DNA of 64,000 nt from Sulfurospirillum sp. UCH001 (GTDB lineage Bacteria > Campylobacterota > Campylobacteria > Campylobacterales > Sulfurospirillaceae). This document shows, piece after piece, positions 8,573 through 16,777 of this stretch. A program made the translations under genes and the position numbers. The notes under the pieces were generated by a model. That model did no database searches, had not been told where the DNA came from, and saw only the letters and a list, made by a program, of their open reading frames with translations. Positions within the stretch are counted from its first letter, which is position 1, and the number at the start of each line of letters is the position of its first letter. The stretch lies in NCBI RefSeq assembly GCF_001548035.1, contig NZ_AP014723.1, positions 2,418,001 to 2,482,000 of the forward strand. Direction: 5' to 3'.

Positions 8573-8950
8573 ATGAGCATCCATCGTCTTATCGCAACGC
8601 CTGAGGCTCTAAAAGTCATTGAAATGCTCAAAAATGAATACGGTGAACTTGTTTTTAACCAAAGTGGAGGCTGTTGTGATGGTACAGCACCGATGTGCTA
8701 TGAGAAAAAAGATTTTCATGTTCCTTCACGCAATGTCAAAATGGGAGAAGTGGGAGGGTGCGAATTTTTCATCGACCCTGAACAGTTTGAATACTTTCGC
8801 TACTCTCAAATCATTTTAGATGTCAAAGAAGAAAAAGCGGCATTTGGCAACTCTTTTTCACTCGAAATTGATGAGGGTTACCAATTTATAACACGTTCTC
8901 GTATTTTTAGTGATGAAGAAAATAGACAATTGAGTGAACAAGAGAAGTGA
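8573..8950 (+). CDS. DUF779 protein
   Basis: 125-residue cytoplasmic protein of the DUF779 family, often encoded next to ExaC-type aldehyde dehydrogenases. Shows the family region FNQSGGCCDGTAPMCY with three cysteines that could bind a metal or a thiol adduct, then VGGCEFFIDPEQFEY. The biochemical role of the family is not established to my knowledge. Its position 50 bases behind the aldehyde dehydrogenase, with a ribosome site inside a possible hairpin switch, suggests that its expression is tuned relative to the enzyme. Confidence 0.88.
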   Translation: MSIHRLIATPEALKVIEMLKNEYGELVFNQSGGCCDGTAPMCYEKKDFHVPSRNVKMGEVGGCEFFIDPEQFEYFRYSQIILDVKEEKAAFGNSFSLEIDEGYQFITRSRIFSDEENRQLSEQEK

Positions 8951-8967
8951 GTAGTCACTTCTCTTGT
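8938..8967. terminator. 13-pair hairpin between convergent genes
   Basis: A perfect inverted repeat with 13-base arms and a GTAG loop. The left arm includes the stop codon of the DUF779 gene, and the right arm faces the end of the minus-strand gene at 8974. Likely works as a terminator in both directions, although T-runs are short. Confidence 0.7.
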
Positions 8968-8973
8968 CGTGTA

Positions 8974-9408
8974 TTACAGTTTGTCTTTAAAATCAATCGC
9001 AGTAACGTTTAGATTATCCAGTGTAATAACCGTTAGAAGATCTGGTTTTTTGGGGAAGTACGCAAGATCTTTTTCATTCTCTAAAAGCCCTATAGAATAG
9101 TTGTATTTTTTAAATTTTGGCATCATAAACATGCTCATAACCATACTAGGAACTGATGTCGCATCCATAATATAGAGCGCATTATTATCAGTCAGATAAT
9201 TTGGGTTTGCTTCTAAGAAAGCCTTCATACTATCACCATGAGATTTTGTATAAGCGATAATAATTTGTTTTGTAGCCGGTGTAATATTTACATTTTTTTC
9301 AAACTGGTCTTTGATAGCAGGAGCTTGGATGGGAGCGCCCATTTTCAGTGCTTCAGCAAAGAGAGAAAAAGGTAAAAGTAACATCATTGCAAATAGAAGT
9401 TGTTTCAT
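8974..9408 (-). CDS. Exported protein of unknown function
   Basis: 144 residues with a clear signal peptide (MKQLLFAMMLLLPFSLFAEA, cleavage likely after FAEA). The mature part (about residues 20-144) has an alternating strand and helix pattern reminiscent of a thioredoxin fold (IIIAYTKSHGDS, then ALYIMDATSVPSMVMSMF with a possible cis-Pro), but there is no CXXC, so redox activity is unlikely. I do not recognise the family. ATG follows AGGAATTCT on the minus strand. Single-gene unit, convergent with the DUF779 gene. Confidence 0.75.
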   Translation of the reverse strand: MKQLLFAMMLLLPFSLFAEALKMGAPIQAPAIKDQFEKNVNITPATKQIIIAYTKSHGDSMKAFLEANPNYLTDNNALYIMDATSVPSMVMSMFMMPKFKKYNYSIGLLENEKDLAYFPKKPDLLTVITLDNLNVTAIDFKDKL

Positions 9409-9558
9409 AGAATTCCTTTGTTAATAATTATTATCCTATTCTAGCTTTTCTAAGTAAATAGAGTTTTAACAAAAATAAATCAATTTGATAAGCCAAGATT
9501 GAAGAAAGAATGTTATACTTTTTTTCAATAGTCGCTTCATCCCTCAAAAGGAATTTTT

Positions 9559-10482
9559 ATGAAAATTGCTGTCATCTCTCCACTTTTTTCTCGCTCTGCC
9601 CAGCTTATGAAAGAACTCACATCTTTTTTTCCTGATGTCAAACACAATGCCGATAATACGCTTAAAACAAAAGCCGATATCATCGCTTTTTTACACGATA
9701 TCGACATTGCTATCGTTGGACGTGAAGAGATAGACGATGAAATTCTAAGTGCTTGTCCAAAACTCAAAATGCTCTCTCGTTATGGCGTTGGACTGGATAA
9801 TTTAGACCTTGAAGCGATGAAACAAAGAGGTGTAGAGCTTGGTTGGACGGGTGGAACCAATAGTAATTCCGTCGCAGAAATCACGCTTAGCCTAATGCTC
9901 TCTCTCATTCGAAATTTACATATTGCTACCACACTTTTAAAACAGCACATCTGGAAGGTCAACGGCGGAAGTGAACTGACAGGTAAAACTATCGGACTGT
10001 TTGGATTTGGGCATATTGCTAAACGAGTTGTTGAACTTTTAGCACCATTTCACTGCACCATTCTTGTTTGCAACCGTACACACAACGAAGAAGAAGCTCT
10101 AAAATACGGCATTACGTATGCAAGTAAAGAACGTATTTTGGAAGAAGCCGATATTATTTCAATTCATTTACCACTCACACCTGAGAGTAAAAATCTTTTT
10201 TCAACCTCAGAATTTAAAGCTATGAAAAAAAGTGCATTTATCATCAATACGGCACGTGGCGGCATTATCGATGAAGAAGCACTCAAAACTGCGCTCAAAA
10301 CTGGAGAAATCGCAGGTGCTGGACTGGAAGCTTTCTTAGAAGAGCCTACACATGACTGGGAACTCATCGACCTTCCCAATTTAGTCTGTACGCCTCATCT
10401 TGGCGGGAACTCAAAAGAAAGTATTTTAGCGATGGGATACAGCTGTATAGAACACCTTAAAACATTTTGTGCCAAAAAGTAG
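9559..10482 (+). CDS. D-2-hydroxyacid dehydrogenase (SerA-like)
   Basis: NAD-dependent oxidoreductase of the D-isomer-specific 2-hydroxyacid dehydrogenase family, 307 residues. Visible are the Rossmann motif GLFGFGHIAKRV, the catalytic Arg in INTARGGIIDEEAL, the Glu in GLEAFLEEP, and the catalytic His in CTPHLGGNS. No ACT domain is present, so it is shorter than full-length SerA. Could act as phosphoglycerate dehydrogenase or on another 2-ketoacid; the substrate is not decided by sequence. Monocistronic in appearance. Confidence 0.9.
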   Translation: MKIAVISPLFSRSAQLMKELTSFFPDVKHNADNTLKTKADIIAFLHDIDIAIVGREEIDDEILSACPKLKMLSRYGVGLDNLDLEAMKQRGVELGWTGGTNSNSVAEITLSLMLSLIRNLHIATTLLKQHIWKVNGGSELTGKTIGLFGFGHIAKRVVELLAPFHCTILVCNRTHNEEEALKYGITYASKERILEEADIISIHLPLTPESKNLFSTSEFKAMKKSAFIINTARGGIIDEEALKTALKTGEIAGAGLEAFLEEPTHDWELIDLPNLVCTPHLGGNSKESILAMGYSCIEHLKTFCAKK

Positions 10483-10542
10483 TCATTACTATTTTATTTA
10501 TTTTAGATACAATAAGATCGATTTTGCGTTAATAGGGAAGTT

Positions 10543-11802
10543 ATGGAAGAGTCATCATTCAGTCAAGCTGAAAAAATCATTGAAAATTTTTTACGAGAAT
10601 TTGAACCAAAAGAGTATGTCTATTTAGATGTTTTATACCGTTTTGAAGAAGAGGATCTTTCAGAAATCCTGACGGCACTCCACGGGTGTAGGCTTCCAAA
10701 GAAGTACCACACCTACAAAGATGTCATCCATGAGAAATTTGCTAAAAAACTCTCTTTGAGCAATAATGATCTTTTTTTGTATATCGAAGATATCATCTAC
10801 ATCAAGCTCTTTTTCCAAGTAGAAGCACCTGAAAATAGTCCCGATAGAAGAGCATGTGGTCTTCCAAAAGAGGCACTAGAAACCTATAAAAAGAAGTTTT
10901 TTCCACATCACGAGTACAAAGAGCGTATGCTAACACTTCTTGAGGCTGCGATGGACAGTACTTTAAACATTAAGAAAATAAACCCATCCGAATTTCGTTC
11001 TCTTTTCATTCCAGTTCTCGTCAATATCGCTGATATTGTGGTCATCGAGTACAGTGAGTTAGAAGATTTGCGTGAAGTTAGAGGTCTTAGTTACTATATT
11101 TTACGTGAAATGTTTGAAGTCATGATGCTTAAAATCTCTGAAGATATTTTATTTCACTTCTCCAATCAAGAGAAAAAAGCGATCGACTTTTTAAGTCACT
11201 TTGGCATTCATGAGACTATCGATGCAAAAGGCAATCGTTATAAACCAAACCCTATTTTGGATGAAAGTAATCGTGCATGGAACATGACAACCATTCGCTC
11301 CACCATGATTCAGCACAAAAAATCCAAACAGACACTTTATGACAAGCGCAATGACCTTATCTCTATTAAAAAGAAGTTAGAAGCGTATCGAAATGAACAA
11401 AAAGAGCTCGTAAAGCATATTGAAAAAGAGCATAAAGCTGTTGAAGAAGCCGATGAAAAGTTAGATCATATTCATCAAACACTTGATAGACTCGAATATA
11501 CCGATGCAAAAGAGGTTAAGTTCTTAGAAGACGGTGAAGAGAAGTTGTTTGAACGCAAAAGCTTAATTACACAACTGTTTAGAAAAGAAGACTCTCTTAT
11601 CAAACAAAAAGCAAAACTGCATAAATCTATCAAAGAGCTAGAACTTGCCCTTTCCAACAAACAAAAAGAGATCTATGTTTGGGAGAAAAAACTCTCTGAA
11701 GCAGAAAAATCACTGGCTAACCTTGAATCACAAGGTCACCCGATTGATGCTCAGTATGAGAGGATTCAGCGAGCACTCGCCAAAACACTCTCACAACGTT
11801 AA
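10543..11802 (+). CDS. Unknown protein with long C-terminal coiled coil
   Basis: 419 residues, not recognised. Residues 1-240 look globular and mostly helical, with acidic and aromatic patches (EYVYLDVLYRFEEEDLSE). From about 255 to 415 the sequence is heptad-like and rich in K, E, L and Q, with few prolines, so a coiled coil of about 150 residues is likely. No signal peptide or membrane segment, hence cytoplasmic. ATG at 10543 follows GGGAAGTT. The end overlaps the convergent SHOCT gene by four bases. Confidence 0.8.
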   Translation: MEESSFSQAEKIIENFLREFEPKEYVYLDVLYRFEEEDLSEILTALHGCRLPKKYHTYKDVIHEKFAKKLSLSNNDLFLYIEDIIYIKLFFQVEAPENSPDRRACGLPKEALETYKKKFFPHHEYKERMLTLLEAAMDSTLNIKKINPSEFRSLFIPVLVNIADIVVIEYSELEDLREVRGLSYYILREMFEVMMLKISEDILFHFSNQEKKAIDFLSHFGIHETIDAKGNRYKPNPILDESNRAWNMTTIRSTMIQHKKSKQTLYDKRNDLISIKKKLEAYRNEQKELVKHIEKEHKAVEEADEKLDHIHQTLDRLEYTDAKEVKFLEDGEEKLFERKSLITQLFRKEDSLIKQKAKLHKSIKELELALSNKQKEIYVWEKKLSEAEKSLANLESQGHPIDAQYERIQRALAKTLSQR

Positions 11803-12017
11803 GCGCTCAATTTTTCTTTGATTTTTTCAAACGTTACCTCATCGATTTCGCCGCGAGCAAAACGCTTGCGTGCGATTTCAAGCGCATCGTCTTCTTTTGG
11901 CTCAGAGTAGCACGATCTACCACCTCGCATCAATACGAAGAGAATAACACAGATAATAGGGAAGAGTATCAACCATGGCATGAAAAATCCATGCCCCATC
12001 CATTGATTTACATACAT
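11799..12017 (-). CDS. Small SHOCT-domain membrane protein
   Basis: 72 residues. One transmembrane segment (MPWLILFPIICVILFVLM, about residues 13-30) precedes a cytoplasmic SHOCT-type helix pair (ALEIARKRFARGEIDEVTFE). SHOCT modules are short oligomerisation segments found at the C-termini of membrane proteins. ATG follows AAGGAG by six bases on the minus strand. Role unknown. Convergent with the coiled-coil gene and divergent from the metal regulator. Confidence 0.85.
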   Translation of the reverse strand: MYVNQWMGHGFFMPWLILFPIICVILFVLMRGGRSCYSEPKEDDALEIARKRFARGEIDEVTFEKIKEKLSA

Positions 12018-12113
12018 CGTTCACTCCTTAATATCACATGGCATTATTGTAGCCCTTTTATGTGAACAATCTGTTAATTAATTCAGTTTTTTAACATTAT
12101 ATTTGAGCTACAA

Positions 12114-12132
12114 TATCCTACCCCATAGGATA
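12114..12132. promoter_or_regulatory. Candidate operator of the CsoR/RcnR-type regulator
   Basis: Perfect seven-base inverted repeat TATCCTA-CCCCA-TAGGATA ending nine bases before the regulator ATG. The C-rich centre with TA-type ends resembles operators of the CsoR/RcnR family. The right arm overlaps the ribosome site (AGGA), so bound protein would cover both promoter exit and start region. Confidence 0.6.
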
Positions 12133-12141
12133 GGATATGAA

Positions 12142-12411
12142 ATGTCTCAACATCTCTCCCATATCGATGTACTTAAACGACTTAAAAGAGCGAGTGGTCA
12201 CCTTCAAAGTATTATGACGATGATTGAGAAAGAACGTAACTGCTCTGAGATAGCCCAACAGCTTCATGCTGTTGAAAAAGCTATCGCAAATGCAAAAAAA
12301 TTACTCATTCATGACCATATCGATCACTGCCTCGATAGTGCTGCTAAGCAAGGTACACTCAGTTCTGATGAAGTCATCAAAGAATTTAAACAAATCACAA
12401 AATATTTATAA
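12142..12411 (+). CDS. CsoR/RcnR/FrmR-family metal-sensing repressor
   Basis: Four-helix all-alpha repressor (DUF156 family), 89 residues from ATG 12142. An earlier in-frame TTG would read through the operator, so I reject it. Likely metal ligands are Cys34 (ERNCSEI), His59 and Cys63 (HDHIDHC). This Cys-His-Cys spacing (25 and 4) is that of Cu(I)-sensing CsoR, while RcnR uses His at the last position plus an N-terminal His. Here His4 and His7 are also present. The next gene is an RcnA-type exporter, so Ni/Co sensing is possible; the metal is uncertain. Confidence 0.87.
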   Translation: MSQHLSHIDVLKRLKRASGHLQSIMTMIEKERNCSEIAQQLHAVEKAIANAKKLLIHDHIDHCLDSAAKQGTLSSDEVIKEFKQITKYL

Positions 12412-12422
12412 CAAGGTAAAGT

Positions 12423-13259
12423 ATGACAGATATCGCTTCGATTATTCAAAACAATGCGTCCAATGCATGGCTCTTTCTCCCAAGTGCCATTCTTTTAGGT
12501 GCATTACATGGATTAGAGCCAGGACACTCTAAAACGATGATGGCAGCATTTATTATCGCCATTAAGGGAACAATTAAACAGTCTATCATGCTAGGTCTTG
12601 CTGCAACCATTTCTCATACAGCAGTGGTTTGGGTTATTACTCTTTTGGGAATGACATTTGGTGCACGCTTTGCAAGTGAAGCAGTAGAGCCTTACCTAGA
12701 AGTTGTATCCGGATGTATTATGATTGGTATTGCACTGTGGACACTATGGCAGACCCGTAAAAATGAATCTGCCTGCCTCACACATTCTCACGCCCATGAT
12801 CATCATTCACATGATCATGATCACGGTGAACATCATCATCACCATACCAAAGAAGAGATTATTTTTGAGGAACTTGGAAGTTGTAACGACCCACACGAGC
12901 TGGCCCATGCTAAAGATATTAAAAAGCGCTTTTCAAACAAAGAAGTTACAAACTGGCAGATTTTACTTTTTGGATTGACGGGAGGACTGATTCCTTGCCC
13001 TGCATCGATCACAGTGCTTCTTATTTGTTTACAATTCAAACAATTCACACTGGGTGTTGCGCTTGTACTCGCTTTTAGCGTAGGATTAGCACTTACATTG
13101 GTTTTATCAGGAGTGATTGCAGCACTTAGTATGCATCACCTCTCTAAAAGATGGAATGGCTTTGGAGCAATTGCGCAAAAAGCTCCCTATGTATCAGGTA
13201 GCCTTATATTGCTCGTTGGTTTGTATATAGGCTATCAAGGGTTACATCATCTTCTTTAA
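12423..13259 (+). CDS. rcnA: RcnA-type nickel/cobalt exporter
   Basis: Inner-membrane NicO-family efflux protein, 278 residues. The first membrane motif LGALHGLEPGHSKTMMAAF matches RcnA closely. Two further membrane helices precede a cytoplasmic or loop His-rich stretch (HDHHSHDHDHGEHHHHH, about residues 123-139), then three more helices including LIPCPASITVLL. It exports Ni2+ and Co2+ in enterobacteria. Lies 11 bases behind its regulator, so the pair forms an autoregulated operon. The His stretch is unusually dense. Confidence 0.92.
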   Translation: MTDIASIIQNNASNAWLFLPSAILLGALHGLEPGHSKTMMAAFIIAIKGTIKQSIMLGLAATISHTAVVWVITLLGMTFGARFASEAVEPYLEVVSGCIMIGIALWTLWQTRKNESACLTHSHAHDHHSHDHDHGEHHHHHTKEEIIFEELGSCNDPHELAHAKDIKKRFSNKEVTNWQILLFGLTGGLIPCPASITVLLICLQFKQFTLGVALVLAFSVGLALTLVLSGVIAALSMHHLSKRWNGFGAIAQKAPYVSGSLILLVGLYIGYQGLHHLL

Positions 13260-13266
13260 ACTCTAA

Positions 13267-13294
13267 TTGTATGTAAGGAATTCCTTACATACAA
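13267..13294. terminator. 28-base perfect palindrome between rcnA and tex
   Basis: Two perfect 14-base arms (TTGTATGTAAGGAA and its complement) without a loop, between convergent genes. Expected to form a strong hairpin in both transcripts and so act as a shared terminator. Confidence 0.7.
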
Positions 13295-13296
13295 CC

Positions 13297-15411
13297 CTAA
13301 ATCTCTTTAAGACTGAGTGATACTTTTCCACGCTCTTTATCGACTTCAAGTACTCGAATACGCGTTAACTGTTGGTTGATACTTAGAACCTCTAATGGAT
13401 GAGCAATACGTTTATCGCTCATCTGCGAAATGTGGATGAGTCCATCATTTTTAAGCCCTATATCCACAAATGCCCCAAAATCAGCTATGTTTCGCACCAC
13501 ACCTGAAACGATTGAGCCTTCGCTTAATTCACTGATATCCGTAAGGTCTGCACGAAACGCAATCGGCGGCAATGTCTCTCTAGGGTCAAAGCCTGGTTTT
13601 TGAAGCTCCATGACTATGTCTTTAAGTGTTGCTTCCCCTACACCATACTCTTTTGCAAGCGCAGGAACATCTGTCTCACGCACGTTTTTTACATCAACAC
13701 TCGCAAGTAGTTTTTGAGCAATAGCATAGCTCTCAGGATGTACACCCGTGTTATCTAACACACTTTTACCCTCACGAATACGGAAAAATCCCGCACACTG
13801 TTCATACGCTTTAGCGCCTAAGCCTTTTACACTGAGCAATTCACTTTTACTGTTAAACGCACCCTTACTTTCTCGATGTTCCACAATGGCTTTGGCGATT
13901 TTTGCACCTACGCCAGCAACATAAGAGAGCAGTGATACCGAAGCACTGTTGGGGTCAACGCCGATTCGATTGACCAAGTCTTCGGTGACTTCATGAAGTT
14001 TTTTCTCTAATTGTTTTTGGTCCACATCGTGTTGATACTGCCCAATACCAAGGGATTTTGGGTCGATCTTCACAAGAGCTGCCATCGGATCACGAAGACG
14101 CTGTGCGATGGAAATCGCCCCACGAATGGTTACATCAAGATTTGGGTACTCCTCTGTGGCAATTTTAGATGCGGAGTAAATGGATGCACCCGCTTCAGAA
14201 ACAACAGTATAGGCAAGATTTAGCCCCGTTTCTTTGTTAAATCTGGCAAAAAATTCTTGCGTTTCACGAGAGGCTGTACCATTTCCAATCGCGACAGCGT
14301 TAATATGATACTTCTGTGCAAGCTCTTTAATGACATTAGCAGACTTCTCATAGTCACTTTGCGGTGGTGTTGGATAGATAACCGTATGGGTAAGATACGT
14401 ACCATGTTCATCCACAACTGCCAGTTTACACCCTGTGCGATACGCTGGGTCAACGCCCAAAATCACCCGCTTTGTTACTGGCGGAGTATTAAGCAGTTGA
14501 GAAAGATTTTTGCCAAATGTCATGATAGCCTGTGCATCAGCTTTTTCTTTGATGATAGCATGAATCTCTCGCTCCAAAGAAGGGAAAAGCAGTCGTTTAA
14601 ACCCATCCATATACGCTTCTAGCAAATAGTTTTTAGAACTTTTTGCATTGCGTGAAATACGGTAGCGATTTATGGCACTTTCTACTCTCTCAATATCATA
14701 CGAGATTTTCACACTGAGCTCTTTTTCAGCTACACCACGCATCATGGCAAGGTAGCGATGGGAAGGGATAGAAGCGATGCGCTCACTTTTCCCCGCAAGT
14801 TTAGCATAGAGCCCATCTGCGTTAAGGCTTTTACTTGCTTTGATCTCAAAAGAGGAGTAGTCATGTAGTTGCCCTCTCCAGTATTCTCTCTCTTTGGCAT
14901 CATCACTGTAACGCTCCGCGATAATGTCTTGTGCCCCAGCGATGGCATCTTTCACACTTTCCACTTTGTCATTGACAAAACTATGCGCCCTCTTCTCAAA
15001 CGCATCTAGCTCTAGTTCGGCACGTTCTAACATATCTGCTAGAGGTGTTAAACCAGCCGCTATTGCCAAAGCCGCACGCGTATTTTTCTTCTCTTTGTAC
15101 GGTCTGTAAATGTCTTCTAACTCTTGGAGTGTCTGTGCTTTTTCAACTGCTTTTTTGACCTCATCACTCACATTTACTTTCTCAGCGATCAAGCGTAACA
15201 CTTCCTCTTTTCGCTCATGCAGTTTCTTCGCATAGGCATAAATGCTCTCAAATTCCCTAAGCGCTTCATCGCTCGCTCCACCTGTCATCTCTTTACGGTA
15301 TCTGGCGATAAAAGGGATCGTAGCGCCCTCTTCTAGGAGTTTTAAAATGTTGATAATATTTTCTTTAGTGATACCTGTTTTTTGAACGAGAGTGCTAATC
15401 AGTGGGTTCAT
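13297..15411 (-). CDS. tex: Tex-family RNA-binding transcription accessory protein
   Basis: 704 residues with the Tex order: N-terminal helix-turn-helix region (about 1-200), a YqgF-like RNase H fold (ILGVDPAYRTGCKLAVV near 320), two helix-hairpin-helix units (VAGVGAKIAKAIVEHR and SVKGLGAKAYEQCAGF, about 490-540), and an S1 domain at the C-terminus (GSIVSGVVRNIADFGAFVD, about 625-700). Binds nucleic acid through S1 and supports transcription. Length and motifs are complete. Transcribed alone from a start at 15411. Confidence 0.96.
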   Translation of the reverse strand: MNPLISTLVQKTGITKENIINILKLLEEGATIPFIARYRKEMTGGASDEALREFESIYAYAKKLHERKEEVLRLIAEKVNVSDEVKKAVEKAQTLQELEDIYRPYKEKKNTRAALAIAAGLTPLADMLERAELELDAFEKRAHSFVNDKVESVKDAIAGAQDIIAERYSDDAKEREYWRGQLHDYSSFEIKASKSLNADGLYAKLAGKSERIASIPSHRYLAMMRGVAEKELSVKISYDIERVESAINRYRISRNAKSSKNYLLEAYMDGFKRLLFPSLEREIHAIIKEKADAQAIMTFGKNLSQLLNTPPVTKRVILGVDPAYRTGCKLAVVDEHGTYLTHTVIYPTPPQSDYEKSANVIKELAQKYHINAVAIGNGTASRETQEFFARFNKETGLNLAYTVVSEAGASIYSASKIATEEYPNLDVTIRGAISIAQRLRDPMAALVKIDPKSLGIGQYQHDVDQKQLEKKLHEVTEDLVNRIGVDPNSASVSLLSYVAGVGAKIAKAIVEHRESKGAFNSKSELLSVKGLGAKAYEQCAGFFRIREGKSVLDNTGVHPESYAIAQKLLASVDVKNVRETDVPALAKEYGVGEATLKDIVMELQKPGFDPRETLPPIAFRADLTDISELSEGSIVSGVVRNIADFGAFVDIGLKNDGLIHISQMSDKRIAHPLEVLSINQQLTRIRVLEVDKERGKVSLSLKEI

Positions 15412-15483
15412 AAAGTCATTTCCTCATGTATGTATAAAGATTTTTGGAGGGGTATTGTAACGAAAATGCAGTATGTTCTTTGT

Positions 15484-15510
15484 AAAAAAGGAGGTGTTAC
15501 CCTCCTCTTT
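15484..15510 (-). terminator. Rho-independent terminator of the nitroreductase operon
   Basis: Read on the minus strand, AGGAGG-GTAACA-CCTCCT is followed by a run of T. It lies a few bases after the stop of the gene at 15514. Confidence 0.75.
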
Positions 15511-15513
15511 ATG

Positions 15514-16269
15514 TTATTCGTCCTTAAACGAAAATCCTTGTGCTTGAAAAGTAGCACCTGTCTTACGGTAAAATCCATCGGTATAGTTACTGACAATTTT
15601 CTCTGAGTAACTAGGTACTGCGCTGCTTCCTGTTTTCTCTCGAAACTCTTTGAACTCTTTTTCATACGTCAATGCGCTCGAGCGGACTTTGTCACTATCG
15701 TAGCAATCTTCCATCACAAAGCTATCCAATGCGACACGTGGTTTTAGTGGTGCATTTTTTGCCTGTTCTGTTGGCACGCCAATGGTCGTTCCCACCAACA
15801 AAAGTGTCTTTTTAGGAAGATTAAAGAGCGTGATAAACTCTTCCATACTGTTGCGTACAGAACCTAAGCATGTTGTCCCATAGCCCAATGCCTCTGCGGC
15901 ACTTTGAAGATGGTTCAGCATAATTCCCGCATCGACTGCACCGATGATGATGCCTTCCGCACTTTGTTCAATGACTTGGTGTTTACCCAAACTCTCTGCC
16001 ACAGCACTGGTACGGTTAAAGTCAATGACAATGCCTACAAAAACATCTGCTTTAGCAACATGAGCTTGCCCACCACACAGCTCAGCGATACGTGCTAATT
16101 TGGCTTTATCGCGAGTATATACCAAACTAATTTGCTGAGCATTGATAGACGTTGGAGCACGTTGAGCGGTTTTAAAGATCAGCTCCAAATCTGCATCCTT
16201 GATAGCTTCGCCTGTAAACTGACGGATCGATTTTCGATTTTGCAGTTGTGTGATAGTTGGATTTTCCAT
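15514..16269 (-). CDS. NfsA-like flavin-dependent nitroreductase
   Basis: FMN-dependent NAD(P)H oxidoreductase, 251 residues. The FMN phosphate site RKSIRQFTGEAI and APTSINAQ lie near the N-terminus; LGYGTTCLGSVRNS and LVGTTIGVP follow in the positions seen in NfsA/FRP-type enzymes. The longer C-terminal arm also fits that group. Likely reduces quinones or nitro compounds. The upstream gene encodes a quinol-monooxygenase-like protein eight bases away, which points to a quinone-related unit. Confidence 0.9.
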   Translation of the reverse strand: MENPTITQLQNRKSIRQFTGEAIKDADLELIFKTAQRAPTSINAQQISLVYTRDKAKLARIAELCGGQAHVAKADVFVGIVIDFNRTSAVAESLGKHQVIEQSAEGIIIGAVDAGIMLNHLQSAAEALGYGTTCLGSVRNSMEEFITLFNLPKKTLLLVGTTIGVPTEQAKNAPLKPRVALDSFVMEDCYDSDKVRSSALTYEKEFKEFREKTGSSAVPSYSEKIVSNYTDGFYRKTGATFQAQGFSFKDE

Positions 16270-16277
16270 GGATTCTC

Positions 16278-16571
16278 CTATAAAATCTTTTCTAATTTTT
16301 GAATTGCCATACTTTTAACCTTACCCTCTAGTGCTACTTGAAATGCCTTAAAATGGGCTTTTGTCATATGCTCTTCTAAAAGTGCTTCACTTTCCCATAT
16401 TTCAACAAAGACATAAGTATTTTCTTTCTCGTTATCTTTGTGAAGATCATACTGAATACAGCCTTTATCTTCTTGGTGTGTTGCTTTATGCAACGCTTTG
16501 AGTGCCTCTAGCGCCTCATCATTTTGTCCATCTTTTAAGCTCAATGTTGCAACAACAACCACGTGTTTCAT
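16278..16571 (-). CDS. ABM-domain monooxygenase (YgiN-like)
   Basis: 97-residue dimeric ferredoxin-like fold protein of the antibiotic biosynthesis monooxygenase family. Visible are VVATLSLKDGQ, CIQYDLHKDNE, YVFVEIWESEALLEEHM and the conserved His in KAHFKAFQ. Homologues such as YgiN act on quinols. Placed first in a two-gene operon with a flavin nitroreductase. Cytoplasmic. ATG follows AAGGAAAGAG on the minus strand. Confidence 0.9.
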   Translation of the reverse strand: MKHVVVVATLSLKDGQNDEALEALKALHKATHQEDKGCIQYDLHKDNEKENTYVFVEIWESEALLEEHMTKAHFKAFQVALEGKVKSMAIQKLEKIL

Positions 16572-16777
16572 CTCTTTCCTTTGGGTTTAAATTCTACAAG
16601 AAGTATAAAGATTAAGCACTTAAAATACTCTTACGATACTTTTAGAATGTAATAGTAAAATATTTTCAAAAATGCACTTTGAAAAGCTTTTCTATTTTTG
16701 GCTGACTATATTAAGCTCCCATACTATAAAATAATTTAATGCATCTTGTACGCGAAGGCGTTTAAAAAGGATTTATT

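Noticed and set aside
12103-12141. Upstream TTG start for the CsoR/RcnR-type regulator
   Set aside because: It would translate the operator palindrome; ATG 12142 has AGGA at proper distance and gives the normal N-terminus.
14257-14622. Plus-strand open frame inside tex
   Set aside because: Lies fully within a strong conserved gene on the other strand and has no ribosome site.
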